Source: DASUCS01 sp041166385
Lineage (GTDB): Bacteria; Actinomycetota; Acidimicrobiia; Acidimicrobiales; JACDCH01
Assembly: GCA_041166385.1 (NCBI GenBank)
Contig: JBEEFW010000077.1
Coordinates: 17,220 to 81,219 of the forward strand
Direction of reading: 5' to 3'
Length of the DNA stretch: 64,000 bases
In this document: positions 24,008-30,077 of the stretch, piece after piece
How the letters are laid out: every line of letters begins with the position of its first letter
How positions within the stretch are numbered: the stretch's first letter is position 1
Made by a program: the position numbers and the translations under genes
Notes under the pieces: model-generated
Told to the model about the DNA's origin: nothing
What the model saw: the letters and a program-made list of their open reading frames with translations, nothing else
Databases searched by the model: none

Positions 24008-25276
24008 ATGTCCGCGCTCTTTGATGACTGGACAAGCAACCGACCGCTCGCGTCGCTCGGTACAAACTCCGGTGCTGAACCTCTCGCGTTTCAAGGATGG
24101 CATCACTTCAAGGAGGCATTTCCGCCCGAGCTGATTCGGCAGGCCATCGAGGCCAGTGACAGCGATGTCGTCGGCTGCTTTGATCCGTTCGGCGGTTCCG
24201 GGACGACAGCCTTGGCGGCGCAATTCCTGGGAGTGCCGTCGACGACGGTAGAGGTCAACCCATTTTTGGCTGACGTGATACGTGCGAAGCTCGCACCGTA
24301 TGAGTCGGACGCGCTGACTAGAGCATTCGGCCAAGTCTGTCGAAGGTCACGTCGACTCGCTCCTGATGCGGCGGACTACTTCGCCTATGCGCCCACGACG
24401 TTCATACAGCCCGGTGCGGATGGTCGATGGCTATTCGACACTGCGGTTGCGGAGAGGATTGCTGCCGTCCTCTCTGCCATTGATCAGGAGGAGAATGAGA
24501 ATCACCGGCGCTTCTTCCGAGTACTGCTCGGCGGAACACTCGTAGAGGCAAGCAATGTGGTCGTCAGCGGAAAGGGTCGCCGCTATAGACGGAACTGGCA
24601 GAAGCAGGGCGTGGATCGAACTTCCATCGATGACCTGTTCGCCCGCCGAACCACACGGGCTATCGCTGACGTGCATCGCTTTTCTTCTCGCCCACGCCCC
24701 CGGTCAACTGTCCTGCTAGGTGATGCGCGGCGCGTGAAGCCTCGCGCCCGGCACTCCTTGGCAGTGTTCTCGCCGCCGTATCCGAACTCCTTTGACTACA
24801 CCGACGTCTACAACATCGAGCTGTGGATACTCGGGTATCTCCGGGATGCCGGCGAGAACCGCGATCTTCGGCAAGCGACTCTGTCATCGCACGTCCAGCT
24901 CACTCGCGAGTTCGCGCCGGCGCCAGCAGGCGTCATCAGGCTCGACCGCGTCCTCGATCGACTTGACCTGATTGAGGAGGAGCTGTGGAGCCCTTGGATC
25001 CCGGCGATGATCGGTGGCTACTTCGCCGACTTGATGCAGGTCTTGGACCGAGTTGACGCTGCGTTGACCTCCGGTTCACAGTGCTGGATAGTGATCGGCG
25101 ACAGTCGATATGGCGGCGTGCACGTGCCGTCTGGCCGGATAGTCGTTGATCTCGCGACAACCATGGGTTGGCGTGTTCGGTCGGCGGCCTCGTTTCGCTC
25201 GATGCGAACATCGCCGCAACATGGTGGCCGTCGGGCGCTACCGGAGACACTCGTTGTGCTCGAGACACCTTCGTAG
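24008..25276 (+). CDS. DNA methyltransferase (N4-cytosine/N6-adenine type)
   Basis: The 422-residue protein has SAM-binding motif I DPFGGSGTT (59-67) first, a long middle region, and then the catalytic motif SPPYPNSFDYTDVYN (255-269). The order I then IV, with about 190 residues between that could hold target recognition, suggests the alpha class; SPPY rather than DPPY is common in N4-cytosine enzymes. ATG 24008 is the best start, although its ribosome-binding site is weak and a coding-like stretch in another frame precedes it (from 23943). It is convergent with the nuclease gene, 20 bp away, and probably protects the host DNA. Confidence 0.85.
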   Translation: MSALFDDWTSNRPLASLGTNSGAEPLAFQGWHHFKEAFPPELIRQAIEASDSDVVGCFDPFGGSGTTALAAQFLGVPSTTVEVNPFLADVIRAKLAPYESDALTRAFGQVCRRSRRLAPDAADYFAYAPTTFIQPGADGRWLFDTAVAERIAAVLSAIDQEENENHRRFFRVLLGGTLVEASNVVVSGKGRRYRRNWQKQGVDRTSIDDLFARRTTRAIADVHRFSSRPRPRSTVLLGDARRVKPRARHSLAVFSPPYPNSFDYTDVYNIELWILGYLRDAGENRDLRQATLSSHVQLTREFAPAPAGVIRLDRVLDRLDLIEEELWSPWIPAMIGGYFADLMQVLDRVDAALTSGSQCWIVIGDSRYGGVHVPSGRIVVDLATTMGWRVRSAASFRSMRTSPQHGGRRALPETLVVLETPS

Positions 25277-25296
25277 GTCTGGTCAGCAGCTACCCA

Positions 25297-26385
25297 CTAG
25301 TTAAGGCTCGCCGCCTTGCGTTCCTCGAGAAATCTGCGGAACTCCTTGGACGACGCGAACAGATGCCAGACACCCAACGCGACGCTCAGCTTCTTAGCGC
25401 GGGCAGCAACCGGGACGAAGCATTCCGCTCCCGTGAACACCACCCGCATATCGAAACAACAAAGAGCTGACAACCTCGTCTTGCGCTCGTCTCGATACGC
25501 CGCTGCTTGGCGCACACCTTCAAGCACCCAGTCTTTGGTTGCCTTGTCTGACACCTTGCCGCCCTTGCTGCCAAAGCTACGGAGAACCTTGAGCTCAAGG
25601 ACGGCATGTCGAGTCACTTTGCTCTGATCGAGTGGGTCGGACTCCTCGATCTCCAAGTCGAGTCGCCCAGTTGCTTGTGTCTGTTCGACACGCACACGGC
25701 AACTCGAGAATGCGCCGGTAAGACCCGCCCGTACGTAAACCTGAATCAGGTCCTCGGCATCGCTCGAGGCCCAATGCTTGTACTGCGTCTTCCAGAGCTT
25801 CGCTGCCTTGCCCTGCGCTTCAGGCGTCACGAGCATCTCTGCGTGGACCTTGTCGATCACCGCGAAAATCTCGGCGAGGGACAGTTCCGCACCCGAGAGT
25901 CTGATCTCCTCATATCGGTTCGGAGTGCCTAGGCCCGCGTCGTAGAACCGCGCCGTAGCAGGTTGAGTGCGAGGCTCAAACAGAATCGCTGGAACGTGTC
26001 CAACCTTCAACTCATCGTTGACAAAACCGAAGACTGTCGCGTCGTTCCACTCTCCTAGAGGCAGCCCAATCCCCGCAGCGACGACCGGATTGACAAACCA
26101 CAGACGGCCGGCCACGGACGTGCGCCCGTTGTCGAGCATGGGCACGAACTCACAGGCGTTCAGCTCGACACCTTCAGGTGGGCTGGGTAGGAGGAGGAAC
26201 ACCGCCGGCGCGGCGAGATCATCCTGTGCGAGCCGTTTGCGGATTAGCTGGGTGACCCCCGCCCGGAATCGGATCTCGTCGGGCAGATCGGCGTCGACGC
26301 CTACACCCAGGTTGCCTTTGATGGTGCGCGTGAGCTCATCGTCGCCCCAATCATCCGTACCCGCGCTCTGGTTCTCAGGCGACAT
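25297..26385 (-). CDS. PD-(D/E)XK nuclease, RecB-like (putative effector)
   Basis: The 362-residue protein has an N-terminal region of unknown fold (about 1-200) and a C-terminal nuclease core: Glu211 (DAEDLIQVYV), Asp243 (GRLDLEIE), Glu264-x-Lys266 (AVLELKVL) and a RecB-type QxxxY (Gln293, Tyr297). These are the residues of a PD-(D/E)XK endonuclease, consistent with cutting DNA. Its ATG overlaps the stop of the middle-protein gene by 11 bp, so it is made together with the ATPase and the middle protein. Best explained as the toxic effector of an ABC-three-component system. Confidence 0.75.
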   Translation of the reverse strand: MSPENQSAGTDDWGDDELTRTIKGNLGVGVDADLPDEIRFRAGVTQLIRKRLAQDDLAAPAVFLLLPSPPEGVELNACEFVPMLDNGRTSVAGRLWFVNPVVAAGIGLPLGEWNDATVFGFVNDELKVGHVPAILFEPRTQPATARFYDAGLGTPNRYEEIRLSGAELSLAEIFAVIDKVHAEMLVTPEAQGKAAKLWKTQYKHWASSDAEDLIQVYVRAGLTGAFSSCRVRVEQTQATGRLDLEIEESDPLDQSKVTRHAVLELKVLRSFGSKGGKVSDKATKDWVLEGVRQAAAYRDERKTRLSALCCFDMRVVFTGAECFVPVAARAKKLSVALGVWHLFASSKEFRRFLEERKAASLN

Positions 26386-27034
26386 TCGACAACCGCTCGT
26401 AGAGCGCCCGCACGTAGAGATGAATCTTTTCGGCGCTTGCTAGATCAACTTCCGGCGAGACGAGATCGCCAAATCGCAGAGCAACCTCCGCACTGCGATT
26501 TGATGTCGTCTTCCGACTCTCAATGTCGAGAAGCGCACCGACGTCGACGACAGGATCCGAGTAAGCCGCATCGGCGGCAGCAAGGCTCTCGACATGAGAT
26601 GCTCCGAGCCCCGAGACTGCGAAGACGACCTCGCGGACAAAGGCGAAATGAGCGGCGTGCGTCTCGAAGGCGCTGGCAGCGTCGAGGATACGGGCGCCGA
26701 ACTCTGGGTTAAGCGAGTAGCGCGCGTCGAGCCGCCACGCGTCATCGTCGGTCGGAACGTAGCGAACTGCGGAAGCAATCGCTACGCCGCGGCCGACCAT
26801 CAGGTCGACGTCGCGTTGCAACACCGGCGAGATCGGGCCATCTCGTTGCTTGAGTAGTTGCGCATCGACTATCCGAAGGTGCCACACGGGCGACAGCGCA
26901 TCGGCGAGGTATGCGATCGTATGGAGTTGCGCCAATGGCATTGGCGACAGTCCGGCCGCTACCGCCGAGTCAAGGATGGCAATCAAGCGCAACTTGCGCT
27001 GCATGTCGCGGAGCGTGACGGCGTCGCTGCTCAT
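26375..27034 (-). CDS. Putative middle component of an ABC-three-component system
   Basis: The 219-residue protein is mostly helical, starting LRLIAILDSAVAAGLSPMPLAQLHTIAYLADAL, with a segment reminiscent of a winged HTH (LKQRDGPISPVLQRDVDLMVGRG). I see no catalytic motif. Its position, overlapping by 4 bp with the ATPase and 11 bp with the nuclease, matches the small middle component of ABC-3C conflict systems, which connects the ATPase sensor to the effector. The name rests on context more than sequence. Confidence 0.6.
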   Translation of the reverse strand: MSSDAVTLRDMQRKLRLIAILDSAVAAGLSPMPLAQLHTIAYLADALSPVWHLRIVDAQLLKQRDGPISPVLQRDVDLMVGRGVAIASAVRYVPTDDDAWRLDARYSLNPEFGARILDAASAFETHAAHFAFVREVVFAVSGLGASHVESLAAADAAYSDPVVDVGALLDIESRKTTSNRSAEVALRFGDLVSPEVDLASAEKIHLYVRALYERLSNVA

Positions 27035-29019
27035 GGCTTGCTCTTGGCCCTACGGAAGAGATTCGAGCGAACGCGGGCGTAGTCCGCCTTCAGCTGACGA
27101 GTAGCCGCGGTCGGAGCCGCGAGCCGCAGGAGGTCAACTACTCGCGGGTCTCTGGCAGACCGAATCTTCGCGCGACGGATTAGATCTGGGATGAGGTTTC
27201 CTTCAATGAGATTGGAAGTGAGGATCAGCTTGTTGCCGCGCTTTGGATCGCCGAAGCGCGTGAGCACGTCTGCGGCTCGCGAGACGAAAACGGCGTCAAG
27301 AGAGGATTCCGGTGCGTCAATGACGAGCGTCCCGACCGGGGTTGCACCGGCGACCGCCATGAGAGTCATACGAAATGCAAGATCGATGAACTCTCGCTGA
27401 CTTTCGGACACTTGCTCGGGACCAGTCCGTCGGACCATCGACGGAAAGCTCGCACCGCCCATTTCGAGCTCGAACGCGGGAAACTCGACCTGCTCTCCGG
27501 ACTCGCCGATGCGCGCCTTGTTTGGAGCCCAGACAAGGCGGCAGTCTTCGAGCAGAAACCCATGGGCGAACTCATCGAACGCAGACTTCACGGCTTCTCT
27601 TCGCTTCACAATGTCGCGGTTCGCCTTGCGGATGTAGGCCGCAAATGTCGCGCGCCTCTCAACGAGCTCACGCTTCTGTAGCTCGACGAGGCCGAGCAAC
27701 CCTGCGAGGTCGGCTTGCTTCTTGTGAAGATCGAGGTCGTCGGGGGGCAGTTGCCGGATCAGTGCGTTGATCCGAGCTCGCCGTTGGGAGACATTCGCAT
27801 TGAGTTCCTGCAATTCGTCCAACATCGCGTCGAATCGAGCCTCCGTGACGAGAAGGTCGTCGCTCGCGGCGGTAAGGAGGTCCTCGGCGGCAGCTAGGGA
27901 CGCCGCCGCCTTGTTGATCGCGCGGGTCGTAGCGGACTTGGTATTCGTGGCCTGGTCGAGAGGAGTCCCACAGACAATGCAGGCGTGTGCCGCGACACGA
28001 GATCTCAATTCGGCGGCCGCGTCCGGCGCGCTGTTTCCGCACGCAAGGCACTCGCCATCTGAGAACAGTCGAGCCAAGAGATACCGAGCTGTCTCGCCCG
28101 CCGTCGGAAATGAGGCTTCAATAGCCATCAACTGGCGGCGCTCAAGGTCTCGGTACGCAGATTCGTGCGCGTGTTCTGCCTGAAGGGCTCGTAGGCGTGC
28201 GGCTTGACGTTCTCCCTCCGCGGAAGCAACGGCGTCGTTGAGGTTCGCTATGCGCGGCTCGTCGATCCGCTGAAGCTCTTCAAGGGCACCTAGTTCTGCC
28301 TTCACTGCGTCGACATCGCCCACGAGGGCCTCCGACTTAGCGAGCGCGGACTGCTCTCTTGAAAGGGCTGCCTGCAGGTTTCGCATTCGGCTGTCCAGCT
28401 CGAGAATCTCCCGCTCCTGAGCTCTCCACTCGGTGGACTTCGCCGGCGGCAGGAAGAGGAAGCGGAGTATCTGCTTCTGCGCAGACGGATCCCATACGAG
28501 GGCGCGGCGATCCTCGAAGTAGAAGACGAGATGCCGAAGAAGCAAGATCCAATCGCCGAATGACGCGAGCCCCGCGTGCTTCAAGATCGCGTCCTGATAG
28601 GCAGGCTCCGACGCATCGACGGCCTGTCCATCAATTGACAGCGCCTCAAGGTCGAGCATGCGAAGCGAACGAGTTACTGCGATGTTTGTCGGCCCAAGCA
28701 TCATCGACAGACTGGCGGTGGCTGACGCAGCATCGTCTACTACCCGCGCTGCGAAGAGGCGTCGATCGGATCGTGCGATCTGGCGAGCATCGACGCTCCT
28801 GTTGCCGAGTTCACCTCCGCTGCTGAGCCCCGGGATGTCGTATGGCCCAGCGCACAACCGATACAACAGGGTGACGAGGGTGGTCTTGCCCAGTCCATTC
28901 GCACCAAGAACGAGCGTCAGACCCGGCTTGAATTCGACGGCGATGCCTTCGTCGTTTTCGCCGGGATAGAGGTCGAAGCCGCTGACGCCGAGGCTCTCGA
29001 ACACAGGAAACGAAATCAC
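27031..29019 (-). CDS. SMC/Rad50-like ABC ATPase with Cys-pair hook
   Basis: The 662-residue protein is a split ABC ATPase: Walker A GANGLGKTT (39-47) at one end, then coiled coils interrupted by two CxxC pairs (CLAC about 324-327; CIVC about 347-350) like a zinc hook, then signature VSESQ (about 537-541) and Walker B TLVIDAPESSLD (about 564-575). I start it at GTG 29019, which has an AGAAGG box 8 bp upstream and gives a normal N-terminus; longer starts up to 29139 lack this. The product should sense or bridge DNA and trigger the nuclease encoded two genes downstream. Confidence 0.85.
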   Translation of the reverse strand: MISFPVFESLGVSGFDLYPGENDEGIAVEFKPGLTLVLGANGLGKTTLVTLLYRLCAGPYDIPGLSSGGELGNRSVDARQIARSDRRLFAARVVDDAASATASLSMMLGPTNIAVTRSLRMLDLEALSIDGQAVDASEPAYQDAILKHAGLASFGDWILLLRHLVFYFEDRRALVWDPSAQKQILRFLFLPPAKSTEWRAQEREILELDSRMRNLQAALSREQSALAKSEALVGDVDAVKAELGALEELQRIDEPRIANLNDAVASAEGERQAARLRALQAEHAHESAYRDLERRQLMAIEASFPTAGETARYLLARLFSDGECLACGNSAPDAAAELRSRVAAHACIVCGTPLDQATNTKSATTRAINKAAASLAAAEDLLTAASDDLLVTEARFDAMLDELQELNANVSQRRARINALIRQLPPDDLDLHKKQADLAGLLGLVELQKRELVERRATFAAYIRKANRDIVKRREAVKSAFDEFAHGFLLEDCRLVWAPNKARIGESGEQVEFPAFELEMGGASFPSMVRRTGPEQVSESQREFIDLAFRMTLMAVAGATPVGTLVIDAPESSLDAVFVSRAADVLTRFGDPKRGNKLILTSNLIEGNLIPDLIRRAKIRSARDPRVVDLLRLAAPTAATRQLKADYARVRSNLFRRAKSKP

Positions 29020-29149
29020 TACGGGACCCTTCTGGTTCCTGACGCTGAGGGCGCGACTGTCAGTGCCAGCCCGCCGATCACTTCCACGTGGTGACAGTAC
29101 TGAGGTCGCACGCTCGTAGCTCGAGCGTCTGGCGAGCACCGAGGCCGGA

Positions 29150-29512
29150 CTAGCGCGTCGGGCCTTCCGTCCTCGCCTGGCCTGCGATGAAGGCCCCGAT
29201 TGCGTCGAGGGAAAATCGCGTGGAACTCCCGATCTTGATTGATGCGAGTTCGCCGTTGCGGACGAGGCGATAGAGGGTCGTCCGACCGACCTTCAACCTC
29301 TCCATCGCCTCCGCTGGAGTGAGCAGGCGGGGTTCCCCGGGAGCCGGTCCTTCTTCGCGTCGCTTTGTCGGCTCCTGTGGCTGCGGTTTCGCACGAGACG
29401 CGGCTAGCGCCGCCCGCTCAGTCGCCAACACCTCATTGAGTGCGGCCTTGAGCGCCGACAGGTGCCTCTCGATAGCGCGTACGTGATGCAGGGCCTCGTC
29501 TGACGGACACAC
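29150..29512 (-). CDS. Excisionase-like HTH protein (right end)
   Basis: The 120-residue protein has an N-terminal coiled coil (HHVRAIERHLSALKAALNEVL), a basic linker rich in Pro/Arg/Glu and a C-terminal MerR/excisionase HTH (LTPAEAMERLKVGRTTLYRLVRNGELASIKIG). GTG 29512 starts it, 7 bp downstream of the ACACT-N3-AGTGT operator (29519-29531). It is 130 bp upstream of the ATPase operon and might also regulate it. A recombination directionality role is likely given its place next to the island end, but a transcriptional role is possible. Confidence 0.7.
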   Translation of the reverse strand: MCPSDEALHHVRAIERHLSALKAALNEVLATERAALAASRAKPQPQEPTKRREEGPAPGEPRLLTPAEAMERLKVGRTTLYRLVRNGELASIKIGSSTRFSLDAIGAFIAGQARTEGPTR

Positions 29513-29518
29513 GGGCCT

Positions 29519-29531
29519 ACACTAATAGTGT
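29519..29531. promoter_or_regulatory. Operator ACACT-AAT-AGTGT
   Basis: This palindrome matches ACACT-ATG-AGTGT at 23293-23305 except for the centre. Read on the minus strand it covers CACTAT, a possible -10, placed just as in the XRE operator, so the right excisionase-like gene is probably controlled by the same XRE repressor. Confidence 0.6.
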
Positions 29532-29533
29532 GC

Positions 29534-29544
29534 ATAGAGCGCCA
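29534..29544 (+). repeat. ATAGAGCGCCA box, right island end
   Basis: Identical to the first two of three tandem boxes at 22599-22631 and in the same orientation (the match extends by one base, CATAGAGCGCCA). Its presence near both island ends is what an integrase or excisionase arm site would show. Confidence 0.6.
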
Positions 29545-29579
29545 CATGCCTCACGTGACGACAGTCAGGGGGTCGCAGA

Positions 29580-29619
29580 TCCGTCCACAGAAGTCCAGGT
29601 CAGTCCACTGAAGTCCAGG
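29580..29619 (+). repeat. Two tandem 20-bp repeats, right island end
   Basis: Units 29580-29599 and 29600-29619 match at 18 of 20 positions and share GAAGTCCAGG. They lie 12 bp from the core at 29632 and have no gene on them, so they are probably part of the attachment site. The remainder of 29545-29631 holds no other feature I can support. Confidence 0.6.
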
Positions 29620-29631
29620 GAAGACCCCATG

Positions 29632-29640
29632 CCCCCAGTC
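29632..29640. repeat. Attachment core, right copy
   Basis: CCCCCAGTC, identical to 22466-22474. Host DNA lies to its right (tRNA 5' half) and island DNA to its left. Confidence 0.8.
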
Positions 29641-29670
29641 AGGTGCGCTACCAAACTGCGCTACAGCCCG
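29632..29670 (-). pseudogene. tRNA-Pro(GGG) 5' half (right end of island)
   Basis: On the minus strand the 39 nt are acceptor CGGGCTG, TA, D-arm GCGC-AGTTTGGTA-GCGC, A, anticodon 5' stem CCTGA and loop CTGGGGG. Beyond the loop the sequence becomes CATGGGGTC and cannot pair. Acceptor and anticodon stems match the 3' half at 22428-22472 perfectly, which shows both are halves of one gene. It keeps the host promoter side of the old tRNA gene. Confidence 0.9.
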
Positions 29671-29752
29671 TGATGCGTCGCCGACCCTAGCAGCGCGTTC
29701 GTTCGGCACCCGCTCACTCTTGGCACCGTTGACGACTGTTTCGGTCGCTATC

Positions 29753-29788
29753 CGCGCCAAGAGTTGCGGCCATCCAACTCTTGGCGCG
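29753..29788. terminator. 14-bp hairpin between the zinc-ribbon gene and the split tRNA
   Basis: CGCGCCAAGAGTTG (29753-29766) and its exact reverse complement (29775-29788) flank an 8-nt loop. It lies downstream of the minus-strand gene ending at 29855 and upstream of the tRNA, with no T-run on either side, so it may be a terminator-like hairpin or a processing signal. A further copy of ACTCTTGGC at 29716-29724 could pair with the left arm instead. Nothing else was recognised in 29671-29854. Confidence 0.5.
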
Positions 29789-29854
29789 TTCGACGACGTT
29801 CCACGTCGCCGACGGTCCACAGTGGCGAATTCGCGCTTCGCTGCGAAGGGGTGG

Positions 29855-30067
29855 TCAGACGACCCAGCTGATGAGTTGGATGAAGCGCCAGCCGAGGTAG
29901 ACGACGGCGAGCACGATCATCAGCTTGAAATGCCACGGTGCCTTGTACTCGGTCGCCTCTTCGATCTCTTGCGGTGAAGCGATCTGCAATCCGCATGCTG
30001 GGCACTTGCCCGTGACGGGCATGGTGTTGGGGCTCCAGAACTTCGCGCAGTCCTCGCAGAAGGGCAA
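29855..30067 (-). CDS. Small zinc-ribbon membrane protein
   Basis: The 70-residue product has two CxxC pairs (FCEDCAKFW and KCPACGLQ), a linker, and one C-terminal transmembrane helix (FKLMIVLAVVYLGWRFIQLI). The start is inferred as TTG 30067, 10 bp after the carboxyltransferase stop; longer frames overlap that gene. The zinc ribbon would face the cytoplasm. It probably belongs to the carboxyltransferase operon. The function is unknown. Confidence 0.65.
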   Translation of the reverse strand: MPFCEDCAKFWSPNTMPVTGKCPACGLQIASPQEIEEATEYKAPWHFKLMIVLAVVYLGWRFIQLISWVV

Positions 30068-30077
30068 CGGTGCTCGA

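Larger units (their letters stand above)
22466..29640. mobile_element. 7.17-kb genomic island inserted in the tRNA-Pro(GGG) anticodon loop
   Basis: The element is bounded by the direct repeat CCCCCAGTC (22466-22474 and 29632-29640). Removing it with one repeat copy rebuilds a perfect tRNA-Pro(GGG). Inside are two excisionase-like HTH proteins, two XRE regulators, an intact replacement tRNA-Pro(GGG), a DNA methyltransferase and an ABC ATPase/middle protein/nuclease operon. Base composition is visibly lower in GC and codon use looser than in the flanks. No integrase, relaxase or replication gene is present. Confidence 0.85.

Noticed and set aside
29563..29574. TCAGGGGGTCG on the plus strand resembles part of the tRNA-Pro 3' half and could be a third tRNA fragment.
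   Set aside because: The match is only 11 bp of G-rich sequence, in the wrong orientation and without T-arm or acceptor; chance similarity is the simpler explanation.
22428..29670. The two tRNA halves might be a trans-spliced split tRNA or a very large intron.
   Set aside because: The 7.17-kb interval carries regulators, defence genes and an intact tRNA-Pro(GGG), and the 9-bp core repeats at both edges point to integration; no intron structure is visible.
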